Under the pieces are notes generated by a model. It made no database searches, was not told the DNA's origin, and saw only the letters and a program-made list of their open reading frames with translations. From contig NZ_JAEIOT010000005.1 in assembly GCF_016342275.1 (NCBI RefSeq), positions 487,417 through 551,416 on the forward strand: a stretch of DNA of 64,000 nt, given 5' to 3'. Source of the stretch: Corynebacterium marambiense. GTDB lineage: Bacteria; Actinomycetota; Actinomycetes; Mycobacteriales; Mycobacteriaceae. Positions 1 through 8,777 of this stretch are shown piece after piece. The position numbers and the translations under genes were made by a program. Each line of letters opens with the position of its first letter. Position 1 is the first letter of the stretch.

Positions 1-1206
1 GATACGGCGGTCGCTGCCGTCGGGGCCGCCCGCACTGCCCTGATGAAAACACCTTCCCAGCTTGAGGTCCTCCGGTCCGCAGGGGTCGTGGATGCAGGCG
101 GGGCAGGTCTCGTTGTACTGCTCCAGTCACTTCTCGACGAAATCGAGGGTGTCTCCCGGGGTGACGGGGTAGTCGATTCCTTCGGGAAACCTGGATCTCA
201 CACGGTGGTGGAGGACAACACGGTCTGCGACGCCGGACACGGCAGGTGCCGCGAACTCGAGATCATGTGCTTCATCCGGTTGAGCGGTGAAACAACCATC
301 GGGTCACTCCGCGATTCCCTCGCGGACAGGGGTGACAGTCTCATTCTCGCGCCGGCCGACACAGATCCCGATGGCCCCGTCCGTGCCGCCACCGTCCACA
401 TCCACAGTAGTACTCCGGGTCCCGTGATCGAGGAACTCTACCGGTCCGGTCAGGTGAGTGACCTCCGCCTCGAGGTGCTGCCGGAGAGACCGCAGGTTGA
501 GACGCGTCACCGCGCCGTCGTGGCGGTCGCTCCGGACGGACCGCTTGCGGAGCTCTACCGCCAGGCCGGCGCGATAGTCATTACCCCGGCCTCGCCTGGT
601 GACGACGATGCGGCAACCACCGACACGGTCTCCAGAATCCTCGCCGAACTGCGCATTCGCGGCATCGGTGAGGTCATTCTGCTTCCGAACGGTCTGCTCA
701 CACGTAGGGAGCTGGTCTCGGCGGAGCTCGCCGCGCACGCGGCGGAACGCACCATGACCATCCTCCCCACCGCGCGGCTGGTCAGCGGCATCGCAGCCTT
801 GGCGGTTCACGATCCGGATCAGCCCGTCGCGGTGGATTCCTATGCCATGGCGGAGGCTGCCGGTTCGATGCGCACCGCGGTGCTGCAGCGCGCCGAGAAA
901 GCCGCACTCACCCTCGCCGGCCCATGTTCCCGTGGAGATATCCTCGTCACGAGCGGGACAGGGGTTCTCTTCGTCGCCGACGACCTGCAGACCGCACTTG
1001 AACAGACCTGCTCCCGGCTCCTGGGGCGGGGAGGTGAACTGGTTACGCTGCTCCTCACCGATGAAGCCGCCGCGGAGCTCGACCTTGCCCGGTTCACTGA
1101 TCACCTGCCCGGTTCCAACCGCTCCGTCGAGGGCGGTGCCGACGTCGAAGTGATGGTCTACCCGGCCGAGGGACTCGCGCATCTTGCTGAGGTCGGGGTG
1201 GAGTAG
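1..1206 (+). CDS. DAK2 / fatty-acid-kinase-like protein, 3' part (5' end outside window)
   Basis: The reading frame is open from base 1, so the start codon lies upstream. The first visible residues (VGAARTAL...TPSQLEVLRSAGVVDAGG.GLVVLL) are the end of a DAK2/DhaL-type nucleotide-binding domain. The remaining 330 or so residues fit the C-terminal half of FakA/YloV-type proteins, including the stretch VAVAPDGPLAELYRQAGA. In Firmicutes, FakA with FakB phosphorylates exogenous fatty acids. That role is not shown for actinobacterial members, and no DegV/FakB gene is visible here. recG starts 5 bases after the stop, so the two genes are very probably cotranscribed, an order I recognise from corynebacteria. 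The family call is firm; the substrate is unknown. Confidence 0.85.
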   Translation, partial: DTAVAAVGAARTALMKTPSQLEVLRSAGVVDAGGAGLVVLLQSLLDEIEGVSRGDGVVDSFGKPGSHTVVEDNTVCDAGHGRCRELEIMCFIRLSGETTIGSLRDSLADRGDSLILAPADTDPDGPVRAATVHIHSSTPGPVIEELYRSGQVSDLRLEVLPERPQVETRHRAVVAVAPDGPLAELYRQAGAIVITPASPGDDDAATTDTVSRILAELRIRGIGEVILLPNGLLTRRELVSAELAAHAAERTMTILPTARLVSGIAALAVHDPDQPVAVDSYAMAEAAGSMRTAVLQRAEKAALTLAGPCSRGDILVTSGTGVLFVADDLQTALEQTCSRLLGRGGELVTLLLTDEAAAELDLARFTDHLPGSNRSVEGGADVEVMVYPAEGLAHLAEVGVE

Positions 1207-1211
1207 CGGCC

Positions 1212-3329
1212 ATGCTCGGTTGGCTCGACCCCCGGAGAATCGACGATCTGATCCCGAAGAAGAACGCCGCCGCACTCAAGAAGGCATTCGGATACACCAC
1301 CGTCGACGAACTCCTCCTGCACTTTCCGCGCGCCTGGTCACACCACGGCGCCGGAGTCAACGTCGATGCCGCGGCGCCGGGCGATACTGTCACCTGTGTC
1401 GGTACCGTGATCTCGGCCACGACCGGGTACACGTCCACTGGAAAGCAGATGCACCGCATCACGATCAGTGACGGCGCGAACACCCTCTCAGCCACCTTCT
1501 TCCAGGCGAAACTCCCGGCGAGACAGCTCAAGACTGGTGTCCGGGCGATGTTCTCCGGAAAACTCCGGATCTACCGGGGACAGGCGGAGATCTCCCACCC
1601 CGCGTACGTCATCCTGCCCGAACCCGGGCGGAGACAGTTCGCGACTGGTTCGCTGCGCACCCTCGGTGATTTCGGCTCCCCGGAGGAACTCGAGGAGCTG
1701 CTCTCCCAGCTCGAGTACCTCGCGGTCTATCCGGGTAAGAAGGGGGTAACCAGTTGGGCATTGCTCGGTGCGGTGAACGCCGTGCTCAGACAGACACCAG
1801 AGATACCCGAACCGCTTGACGTGGTGCCCGCCGGTATGGTCGGTTTCGACGAGGCAATCCGTGGAATCCACCAGCCTGACACCCGGGGGCCGGAGCCGTT
1901 CATCGAGCGTCTGAAATACAACGAGGCACTGTCGCTGGCGCTCGTCATGGCCCTGCGGCGCGCGGATGCCGCCGCCCGTGTCGCACCCGCCTGCCCCGAG
2001 ATCCGAGCCGGGCAGAAGGCGATGATGCTCGCCAACCTACCGTTCCCGCTTACCGCGGGCCAGGAGGCGGTGGGCGCCGATATCACCGGTGAACTCGCTG
2101 CCCCGGTACCGATGAGCAGGCTCCTGCAAGGAGAGGTTGGTTCCGGTAAGACGATCGTCGCGCTGCTGGCGATGCTCCAGGTCGTCGACTCCGGCAGGCA
2201 GTGCGCGCTGCTCGCCCCGACCGAGGTACTCGCCGTCCAGCATGCCCGCAGCATCACGGCGACCCTCATGGCGGCCGGTGTGCCCGCGACCGTGACGGTG
2301 CTGACCGGATCGATGACCGTCGCACGCCGTCGACAGGCGCTGCTAGACACCGTCTCCGGGCAGACCGACATCGTTGTCGGAACGCATGCCCTGATCCAGG
2401 ACGGCGTCGAGTTCTTTGATCTCGGGTTGGTCGTCGTCGACGAGCAGCACCGCTTCGGTGTCGAACAGCGCGACCGGCTGCGCAGCGCCGGACGTGACGG
2501 CATGACACCCCACCTGCTGGTGATGACGGCGACCCCGATTCCCCGCACCATCGCGATGACGGCGTTCGGTGATCTCCGGGTCTCCACGCTTCGCGAACTA
2601 CCCGGCGGTCGGCGCCCGATCAGCAGTTCCGTCGTGCCCGGCTCTAAGCCCGCCTGGGTCCGCCGGGCGTGGGAGCGGATCCGCGAGGAGGCGGCGGCGG
2701 GTCATCAGGCGTTCGTCGTGTGCCCGCGCATCGACGGAGAGGGTGGGGTCATCGAGACCTTCGAGACCCTCCGCGAACAGATCTTCCCCGAGCTCACCGT
2801 GGGGCTGCTCCACGGCAGGATGCATCCAGATGACAAGGACCGGGTGATGTCCGACTTCGCCGCAGGCGGGATCGACGTCCTCGTGTCCACGACCGTCATC
2901 GAGGTCGGCATCGACGTGCCCAACGCCACGGTGATGTACATCCGAGAATCCGACAATTTCGGTGTCAGCCAACTGCACCAGCTCCGCGGGCGGGTGGGCC
3001 GCGGCGGACACGCCTCACTCTGCCTTCTCCACACCGACCAACCCGAGGACTCTGATTCCTTCGCGAGGATCAGTGCGATCGCCGCGACGACGGATGGTTT
3101 CCGGCTCGCGGAGCTGGATCTGCGCTCGCGGCAGGAGGGGGACGTCCTGGGGACCGCACAGTCCGGTGGACGGCGCCACGTCAGGCTGCTCGACCTCATC
3201 GACGATGCCCAGATGATCGAGCGGGCATCGCGCGACGCGACGGAGCTCGTGACCAGGAACCGCGTTCTCGCGGAACAGTTGGTCAGCGACGTCGAGCTTG
3301 AGGAACAGGAATTCATCGACAAGGCCTGA
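1212..3329 (+). CDS. recG: ATP-dependent DNA helicase RecG
   Basis: This 705-aa protein is a superfamily 2 helicase that remodels stalled replication forks and branch-migrates Holliday junctions. It has an N-terminal wedge/OB region (LGWLDPRRIDDLIPKK; DTVTCVGTVISATTGYTS), Walker A GEVGSGKT near residue 315, a DEQH box in VVVDEQHRFGVEQRDR, motif III MTATPIPRT, and the RecG-typical C-terminal helicase half (STTVIEVGIDVPNATVMYI, QLHQLRGRVGRG). Length and motif order are normal for the family. The ATG lies 5 nt after the preceding stop, so translational coupling is likely. No damage is seen. Confidence 0.97.
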   Translation: MLGWLDPRRIDDLIPKKNAAALKKAFGYTTVDELLLHFPRAWSHHGAGVNVDAAAPGDTVTCVGTVISATTGYTSTGKQMHRITISDGANTLSATFFQAKLPARQLKTGVRAMFSGKLRIYRGQAEISHPAYVILPEPGRRQFATGSLRTLGDFGSPEELEELLSQLEYLAVYPGKKGVTSWALLGAVNAVLRQTPEIPEPLDVVPAGMVGFDEAIRGIHQPDTRGPEPFIERLKYNEALSLALVMALRRADAAARVAPACPEIRAGQKAMMLANLPFPLTAGQEAVGADITGELAAPVPMSRLLQGEVGSGKTIVALLAMLQVVDSGRQCALLAPTEVLAVQHARSITATLMAAGVPATVTVLTGSMTVARRRQALLDTVSGQTDIVVGTHALIQDGVEFFDLGLVVVDEQHRFGVEQRDRLRSAGRDGMTPHLLVMTATPIPRTIAMTAFGDLRVSTLRELPGGRRPISSSVVPGSKPAWVRRAWERIREEAAAGHQAFVVCPRIDGEGGVIETFETLREQIFPELTVGLLHGRMHPDDKDRVMSDFAAGGIDVLVSTTVIEVGIDVPNATVMYIRESDNFGVSQLHQLRGRVGRGGHASLCLLHTDQPEDSDSFARISAIAATTDGFRLAELDLRSRQEGDVLGTAQSGGRRHVRLLDLIDDAQMIERASRDATELVTRNRVLAEQLVSDVELEEQEFIDKA

Positions 3330-3765
3330 GTCGATGAGGCGCACCGGGGAAAGATCGTCCGGATGAACGCAGTGTGTCCGCGGTTTGGTCGCCTGCGCTG
3401 TGGAGTCATCGCACCCGTCGTCGTGGGAGGTGCACTGGCGCTGGGTAGACGACCACTGCGGCATCGCGGCGACCCTGTACCGTCGCGATGCCGACCACGA
3501 CGAAGCGACAGTGTCCGTCCCGGTCCCAGTGCGGGTACGTGGGGACGTTATCCCCGCAACCACCTGTTTCGCCGGACGAGGGAGCGGTCTCTCCAGCCCG
3601 GCGGGTCGGCCGTAACCAACGGGAGACAGTGGGTGGATCCTGCATGAGGTGTGCTCAGGGTGGCCCTCAGCCCATGAGGATCGCCGGCGGAATGGGGCGC
3701 CTGACTGTGCCTGAGAGGGAGGGACTGGTGTCGTGTGCCCGGGATGCCCAGGTGAACGGGAACAT
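3330..3765. other. Intergenic region, recG / pfl operon (convergent)
   Basis: 436 bases lie between the recG stop and the pflA stop. Bases 3460-3468 and 3484-3492 form a perfect 9-bp inverted repeat (GGCATCGCG/CGCGATGCC) with a 15-nt loop. It could end recG transcription, although no T-run follows. Short open frames exist but none has a convincing start, ribosome site or recognisable protein. I see no other element. Confidence 0.5.
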
Positions 3766-4644
3766 CTAGTGGACGGTGAATCCGAGTGCGCGGAAACGGT
3801 CCCGTACGGCCTCGGTCGCCTCCGGGGAGGGCGGCTTGGTGTCCTCCAGGGTGTAGTGCATGCCCAGTTCGTGCCATTTGTCCCGGCCCATGTTGTGGAA
3901 GGGCAGGACCTCGATCCGCTCGATGGATTCCTTCCACCGTGAGACGATGTCGCATACTTTGCCCACGTTGTCGGGGTCGTCAGTGAGGCCGGGGACGAGA
4001 ACGAACCGAATCCAGATCTTCTTTCTGTGTGCCGCGAGGCGATCACCGAAGTCGATGGTCGGCTGCAGTTCGCGGCCGGTCACAAGACGATACGTGTCCG
4101 GATCGCCGGATTTCACGTCGAGGAGAAAAAGGTCGATCGAATCCAGGTCAACATCCGTCAACCGGGAACCGAGGTACCCGGACGTGTCCACAGCGACATG
4201 GATCCCGGCGTCGTGGATGGCGGTGAACACGCGCCGCGCGAACGCGATCTGGAACAGCGGTTCGCCGCCTGAAATGGTGAGTCCACCTCCGGACGCGCGA
4301 AAAACTCCCCGGTAGCGCTTCACCTTGGCAATAATGTCGTCCGCGGTTTCCAGGGTTCCGGTTCGCATCTCCATCGTGTCCGGATTGTGGCAGTACTGGC
4401 AGCGCAACGGACATCCGGAGAGAAACAGCGTCATTCGGGTTCCGGGACCATCGACAGCGGTTACCAGCTCCCAGGAGTGGACCAGGCCGATGTCACCGGT
4501 ACGCCGGGCCGCTAACAGTTTTCTGCGGCCTTCGGCGTCATCGGGGAGTACGGAGTGAGCACCACCGATGCCCTCGGCGGTTCCCCGCACCTTCGGTCCC
4601 TCTGAGGGGGCGATGATGACGGGGGAGTTGATGCCGTCAGACAT
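3766..4644 (-). CDS. pflA: Pyruvate formate-lyase activating enzyme (radical SAM)
   Basis: This 292-aa radical-SAM activase abstracts a hydrogen from the catalytic glycine of PFL using SAM and a 4Fe-4S cluster. The cluster motif CxxxCxxC is Cys78, Cys82 and Cys85 (SGCPLRCQYCHNPDT), and the SAM-binding GGE is in TISGGEPLFQ. Homologs are about 245 aa; the extra 45 or so residues are an N-terminal extension with no motif I recognise. An AAGGAG sequence 10 nt upstream of the ATG supports the long start. It is the last gene of the pflB / glycyl-radical subunit / pflA unit, 61 nt after the radical-domain gene. It must act here on a separate small glycyl-radical protein rather than on the C-terminus of PflB. 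Confidence 0.95.
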   Translation of the reverse strand: MSDGINSPVIIAPSEGPKVRGTAEGIGGAHSVLPDDAEGRRKLLAARRTGDIGLVHSWELVTAVDGPGTRMTLFLSGCPLRCQYCHNPDTMEMRTGTLETADDIIAKVKRYRGVFRASGGGLTISGGEPLFQIAFARRVFTAIHDAGIHVAVDTSGYLGSRLTDVDLDSIDLFLLDVKSGDPDTYRLVTGRELQPTIDFGDRLAAHRKKIWIRFVLVPGLTDDPDNVGKVCDIVSRWKESIERIEVLPFHNMGRDKWHELGMHYTLEDTKPPSPEATEAVRDRFRALGFTVH

Positions 4645-4705
4645 GGTGGTGCAGCTCCTTTGCGGTACTTCCGTTCCTTAGCGGGTGATGATCCCGGTGG
4701 CGGTG

Positions 4706-4957
4706 TCAGGCACCCTCATGGAACGTACGGGAGATGACGTCGAGCTGCTGCTCCTTCGTCAGTTTCACGAAGTTCACGGCGTAGCCCGACACCCGCACTG
4801 TCAAGTTCGGGTACTTCTCGGGGTTCTCTACCGCGTCTTCGAGAGTCGAACGGTCGAGGACGTTGATGTTCGCGTGGTAGAGACCGGAGCCGGAGTGGGT
4901 GGCGGCGCGGTTCGCCTTCATATCTGCGAGACGCTCGTCGAAGGAAAGAGAGGACAT
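4706..4957 (-). CDS. Stand-alone glycyl-radical domain protein (GrcA/YfiD-like), second half of a split PFL
   Basis: This 83-aa protein matches the C-terminal glycyl-radical domain of PFL: the segment [20 protein letters not shown] leads to RVSGYAV, with the radical-bearing Gly58, then [14 protein letters not shown] at the end. It has its own AAAGGAG ribosome site 9 nt before the ATG. The upstream pflB stops 41 nt earlier and lacks this domain. E. coli GrcA (127 aa) and a phage T4 protein are known spare radical subunits that rescue oxygen-cleaved PFL. Here the small protein is in the operon and supplies the only glycine-radical motif visible, so it is probably an obligate subunit rather than a spare part (inference). 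Confidence 0.93.
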   Translation of the reverse strand: MSSLSFDERLADMKANRAATHSGSGLYHANINVLDRSTLEDAVENPEKYPNLTVRVSGYAVNFVKLTKEQQLDVISRTFHEGA

Positions 4958-4998
4958 GATTGTGGTGCTCCTTTACAGTTGTGGCGGGTGAGAGGGGG

Positions 4999-7098
4999 TC
5001 AGTCGGTCTCGTCGATGTAGAAACCGGCGTCGAGAACGCCCACGAGGTTGCGGATTCTCTCGTCCGGGGTTCGGCCGAGGCCGGACGGGGTGATGGTGTT
5101 GGTCAGCGAAATGCCGTCCAGGGCGTCGTTGTAGTCGAGTTTGCCCACCGACAGCATCGAGGCGACCATGCCGTGTGAGTCGAGTGCGTTTTCGGGGTTC
5201 GCGCCCGGGGCAAACGGTGTACCGGCCTTGTGACCTGAAGGGAAAGACCCGGTGGCCTTGCCGTAGACGACGTTCGAGGTGATGGTCAGCACTGACTGGG
5301 TCGGGATGGCGTCCCGGTACATCGGGATCTCCTTGATCTTCGCCATCACGGTGTGCACGATCGTTGCCGCGATGTCGTCGGCCCGATCGTCGTCGTTGCC
5401 GTAGATGGGGAAGTCGCCCTCGGTGCGGTAGTCGACGATCAACCCGGTCTCGTCGCGGACGGGGTAGACCTTCGCATACCTGATCGCGGAGAGAGAGTCC
5501 GCGACGATAGACAGGCCGGCAATGCCGCAGCCCATCGTGCGCTGGATGTCCGAATCGTGGAGGGCCATCTCCACCGCCTCGTAGGCGTAACGGTCGTGGC
5601 AGTAGTGGATGATGTTCAGGGCCTCGACATAGGTGCCGATCACCCAGTCCAGCATGTCCTCGTACTTGCGCCAGACCTCGTCGAAATCGAGCGGGCCATC
5701 GCCCTCGACGGGGGTGAACCCTTCGACGATCTGTTTTCCAGATACCTCGTCACGTCCGCCGTTCATGGCGTAGAGCAGGGCCTTGGCCGCGTTGACACGC
5801 GCGCCGAAGAACTGCATCTGCTTGCCGACGGTCATGGGGGAGACGCAGCAGGCGATTGCGGCGTCATCACCCCAGTGTGACCGGATCTGCTGGTCGGACT
5901 CGTATTGGATCGAAGAGGTTTCGATGGAGATCGCTGCGCAGAATTCCTTGTATCCCTCGGGTAGTGCTGGATCCCAGAACACCGTTATGTTCGGCTCCGG
6001 TGCCGGGCCGAGATTGCGCAGGGTCTGCAGCAGACGGAACGCGGTTTTTGTGACCAGTGGGCGTCCGTCCTCGCCGAAGCCCGCATCTGACCAGGTGGCC
6101 CAGTAGGGGTCGCCGGAGAAGATCTGGTCGTAGTCGATGGTGCGCAGGAACCGGACGATCCGGAGCTTCAGGACCAGTTGGTCGATGATCTCCTGGGCAT
6201 CCTCCTCAGTGATTCGGCCTGCGGCGAGGTCACGTTCGAAGTAGATGTCGAAGAACGGGGAGAGCCTACCGAAGGACATGGCCGCACCGTCCTGGCTCTT
6301 CACCGAGGCGAGGTAGCCGAAGTAGGTCCATTGCACAGCCTCCTGCGCGGTGGTCGCCGGACGGGAGATATCGAACCCGTAGTCCGCGGCCATCTTCTTC
6401 AGCTTCTTCAGGGCTTTGATCTGTTCGGAGTGCTCCTCGCGGTAGCGGCACCAGTGCTCGCTGAACGGATTCGAACCGACCGCGTGCTTGGCGGCCTCCT
6501 TGTCCTCGATGAGGCGGTCGACGCCGTAGAGAGCGACGCGGCGGTAGTCACCGATGATGCGGCCACGTCCATAGGCGTCCGGGAGACCGGTCACGATGTG
6601 GGACGAACGGGCCGCGCGGATCCGTGGAGTGTAGATTTCGAAGACGGCGTCATTGTGTGTTTTACGGTAACGGGTGAAGATCTCTTTGACGCGCTTGTCG
6701 GGTTCCTTGCCCGCCTCGCGGATGGCCTGCTCCACCATTCGCCAACCGCCGTTGGGCATCATTGCTCGCTTGAGTGGAACGTCCGTCTGCAGTCCGACGA
6801 CGACGTTGTCGTCATCGGAAATGTATCCGGCGGGGAATGCATCGATGTCGGCTGGGGTCTGTGTGTCTACGTCGTACACCCGGCGTCGGCGTTCCTCGGA
6901 CAGGTAGTTCTTTTCCAGAGTGTTCCAGACCCGAAGGGTCTTGGCGGTCGGACCGGACAGGAATTCCGCATCACCTGTGTAGGGAGAGTAGTTCCGTTGT
7001 ACGAAATCACGGACATCAATATGGTCACACCAAGGGCCGGGCTCGAACCCCTCCCAGGGAGAGTCGGTGTCGGTGGGGGTTGGAGCGAAAGTGGTCAC
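4999..7098 (-). CDS. pflB: Formate acetyltransferase (pyruvate formate-lyase), catalytic chain lacking the glycyl-radical domain
   Basis: This chain converts pyruvate and CoA to acetyl-CoA and formate under anaerobiosis. It follows PFL from WEGFEPGPWCDHIDVRDF to GLGRTPDERIRNLVGVLDAGFY. The active-site pair Cys417-Cys418 (699-aa numbering) is in IACCVSPMTVGKQMQFFGAR. E. coli PflB is 760 aa; this one stops at 699 aa, just where the family continues into the glycyl-radical segment, which is encoded by the next gene. I chose GTG at 7098, preceded by GGAAAGG 12 nt away. A TTG at 7119 would add 7 residues but lacks a ribosome site. No formate transporter is adjacent. Confidence 0.95.
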   Translation of the reverse strand: MTTFAPTPTDTDSPWEGFEPGPWCDHIDVRDFVQRNYSPYTGDAEFLSGPTAKTLRVWNTLEKNYLSEERRRRVYDVDTQTPADIDAFPAGYISDDDNVVVGLQTDVPLKRAMMPNGGWRMVEQAIREAGKEPDKRVKEIFTRYRKTHNDAVFEIYTPRIRAARSSHIVTGLPDAYGRGRIIGDYRRVALYGVDRLIEDKEAAKHAVGSNPFSEHWCRYREEHSEQIKALKKLKKMAADYGFDISRPATTAQEAVQWTYFGYLASVKSQDGAAMSFGRLSPFFDIYFERDLAAGRITEEDAQEIIDQLVLKLRIVRFLRTIDYDQIFSGDPYWATWSDAGFGEDGRPLVTKTAFRLLQTLRNLGPAPEPNITVFWDPALPEGYKEFCAAISIETSSIQYESDQQIRSHWGDDAAIACCVSPMTVGKQMQFFGARVNAAKALLYAMNGGRDEVSGKQIVEGFTPVEGDGPLDFDEVWRKYEDMLDWVIGTYVEALNIIHYCHDRYAYEAVEMALHDSDIQRTMGCGIAGLSIVADSLSAIRYAKVYPVRDETGLIVDYRTEGDFPIYGNDDDRADDIAATIVHTVMAKIKEIPMYRDAIPTQSVLTITSNVVYGKATGSFPSGHKAGTPFAPGANPENALDSHGMVASMLSVGKLDYNDALDGISLTNTITPSGLGRTPDERIRNLVGVLDAGFYIDETD

Positions 7099-7273
7099 GG
7101 TTACTTCAGACCTTTCCAAGACTGGGGATCAACTGGGGATCCGGGTAATCAGGTTCACTCACGCAAACAAGCTCCATCAGACTGGTGTCCAGCGGTCGAA
7201 TAACCCATCGCGTTCGACTGGCCTTCTATTCCCCGAATCAAACGGGGGCATCAGGCTCCATGGTGAGCTCATC

Positions 7274-7292
7274 GCGTCATCATTTTTGACGC
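7274..7292. promoter_or_regulatory. Inverted repeat upstream of pflB (candidate operator)
   Basis: GCGTCA-N7-TGACGC is a perfect 6-bp inverted repeat with an AT-rich centre. It lies about 180 nt upstream of the pflB start in a 454-nt region that otherwise contains no gene. A second, looser repeat (GTCGAA-N12-TTCGAC) is at 7195-7218. A regulator cannot be named from sequence. The rest of 7099-7552 holds no supported ORF. Confidence 0.35.
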
Positions 7293-7427
7293 TACGCCGG
7301 GTCGGTACTCGAGTGCAGGAGAGAACACTGAAGACGGGGGTGAATAGGTCCCCCGGATAGCTGTCGGTGTCGGGTAAACACTGGCAGGATGGGTATTTTC
7401 GCAGGTTGACTGGGGGTGGTGGTGTTC

Positions 7428-7443
7428 TGTGGGAATGATCACT
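7428..7443. promoter_or_regulatory. CRP/GlxR-like box (weak)
   Basis: TGTGG-N6-TCACT matches 8 of 10 conserved positions of the CRP/GlxR consensus TGTGA-N6-TCACA. It is 330 nt from pflB and 110 nt from the end of the convergent-side gene, so its target is uncertain. Confidence 0.25.
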
Positions 7444-7552
7444 ACCACCTGTTGTGCGACCGGAGGGAACCTCTCTCCGGAAACCATCGGGACGCCGATG
7501 ACGACGGGAGCGTCATCCGACACCTAATGAGCGCCCCGGTTCCCGTCTCGCT

Positions 7553-8335
7553 CTAGAGCGAGATTCCTTCGGTACGTCCCTGCGGAACCGGTTCCACCCG
7601 GGGCGCGTCCGGTCCCCGCAGCTCCTCCAACGGATACATGATGGGATGCCAATCGCCGCATCCCAGGGACTCGAAGACCACGGCTTTTGGATCGCCGAGG
7701 TCAACCATCTGATTGACCCAGTTACTCTTCTCGGCGATTACCTGCCCCTGGCCGTCAAGAACGCGCCAGGTGCAGGAGTCACCACCAGGGGCCCAGTACC
7801 AGCTGTATGCGGTGGTGACGCCGACCTTCTGTTTCCCGGGCCCGACGCTGGGTCCGTCCTCGAGATACAGAATCTTCTGCGAATTCTCTAGCTCGCGTGC
7901 GGCCATGTAGGAGGAGATGCCGAGGAGCACCGCCCAGGTCATGAGGCCCGCCACGAAACCGGCGAAGAACATCCCGAACCTACGGAGGAACGGTTTCCGT
8001 TCCTTGTCCTGTTCTGCGGAGTGCCTCCGTTGGTCTCCCCGGGGTTGAGGAGCGGGGGACTGTCCTGCCTGCCACCCGGGGGGATGGGGGGGAGGGGGCC
8101 CGGGCGGCGGCCCCTGGGGGGCGCCCTGCCCCGGTGACGATGGAAAGAACCCCGGGGGCGGACCCGGCGGAGTACCCCCGGAAGGTCCCGGCCCGGACCA
8201 GCCGAACCCCCCGTCAGACGCCGACCCCGGGATACGGGGGTATGGGGCCCCTGGTCTGAACTGCGGATCGACGGGACTGGGCCCGCGACCGCTAGCGGTA
8301 TCGGAAGGATCGGTTGGTGGTCGTTCTGGGGACAT
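7553..8335 (-). CDS. Proline/glycine-rich single-pass membrane protein, unknown function
   Basis: This 260-aa protein is not a named family I recognise. Residues 1-105 are low-complexity, rich in Pro and Gly (PPGPPPG repeats). A basic patch (RRHSAEQDKERKPFLRRF) precedes one membrane helix at about 118-140 (GMFFAGFVAGLMTWAVLLGISSYMA). The 120-residue C-terminal part is probably outside the membrane and includes two cysteines that could pair (GGDSCTWRVL and LGCGDWHP). GAGGAGAG lies just before the ATG. The layout resembles actinobacterial envelope proteins with a disordered cytoplasmic tail, but no role can be assigned. Confidence 0.75.
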   Translation of the reverse strand: MSPERPPTDPSDTASGRGPSPVDPQFRPGAPYPRIPGSASDGGFGWSGPGPSGGTPPGPPPGFFPSSPGQGAPQGPPPGPPPPHPPGWQAGQSPAPQPRGDQRRHSAEQDKERKPFLRRFGMFFAGFVAGLMTWAVLLGISSYMAARELENSQKILYLEDGPSVGPGKQKVGVTTAYSWYWAPGGDSCTWRVLDGQGQVIAEKSNWVNQMVDLGDPKAVVFESLGCGDWHPIMYPLEELRGPDAPRVEPVPQGRTEGISL

Positions 8336-8541
8336 GGTCTCTCCTCGGGCTCCCCCGCCGAAGTCGGATCGGCGGATATGTCTGATGGTAACGGGACCGA
8401 CGACGAACCGTCTGGTTGCGATTCTGCTCTATCCGGGGTCTGTCCGCAGCGGATTTACTAAGTGTAGCGCCCCCGATTAGGGGCTAGTTTTCCCTGTGCG
8501 GCAGCCTCCGGTTACGTGCCCGCCCCATTCCGTCGGTGCGA

Positions 8542-8547
8542 TAGGCT
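8542..8547 (+). promoter_or_regulatory. -10 element TAGGCT, probable leaderless promoter
   Basis: The hexamer ends 7 nt before the ATG at 8555, so transcription would begin at the start codon. No ribosome site precedes the ATG. Confidence 0.5.
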
Positions 8548-8554
8548 GAAAGCC

Positions 8555-8776
8555 ATGAGAATCTGTGCTCCGTTCGCCGGAATAGTCCGCTACATGGTCG
8601 CGGACGGCGAACACGTCGACACCGGGTACCCCGTCGCCGTCGTCGAGACGGTCAAACTTGAGGCCCCCGTCCTCGCCCCGGGTCCCGGAGTAGTCCGTGC
8701 GCGGAGATTCCCCGACTTCGCCGATGTGACCGGCGGTGACGTGCTACTTGAATTGCTTGAATTGGAGGAGAACTGA
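8555..8776 (+). CDS. Small biotinyl/lipoyl-attachment-domain protein
   Basis: This 73-aa protein is a single biotinyl/lipoyl domain: an N-terminal strand pair (ICAPFAGIVRYMVADGEHVDTGYPVAVVE), a hairpin with the lysine in ETVKLEAPV, and a C-terminal VTGGDVLLEL. Biotin carriers usually have Met-Lys-Met/Leu at the hairpin; here Val precedes Lys. The fold and the lysine are kept, so modification may still occur, but recognition by biotin ligase is uncertain. The gene ends 1 nt before the rsmD ATG, giving translational coupling. In corynebacteria a similar gene sits between recG and rsmD. No carboxylase gene is nearby. Confidence 0.8.
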   Translation: MRICAPFAGIVRYMVADGEHVDTGYPVAVVETVKLEAPVLAPGPGVVRARRFPDFADVTGGDVLLELLELEEN

Positions 8777-8777
8777 C

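Noticed and set aside
3385..3615. Possible small gene between recG and pflA
   Set aside because: Only a TTG start, no ribosome site and no family; a fragment cannot be excluded but is not supported.
4958..4998. Frameshift or sequencing error as the cause of the PFL split
   Set aside because: The 41-nt gap does not encode the missing joining residues in any frame, and the second gene has its own ribosome site and start.
7269..7523. 84-codon frame in the pflB upstream region
   Set aside because: No ribosome site or promoter, low-complexity, and it covers the likely regulatory region.
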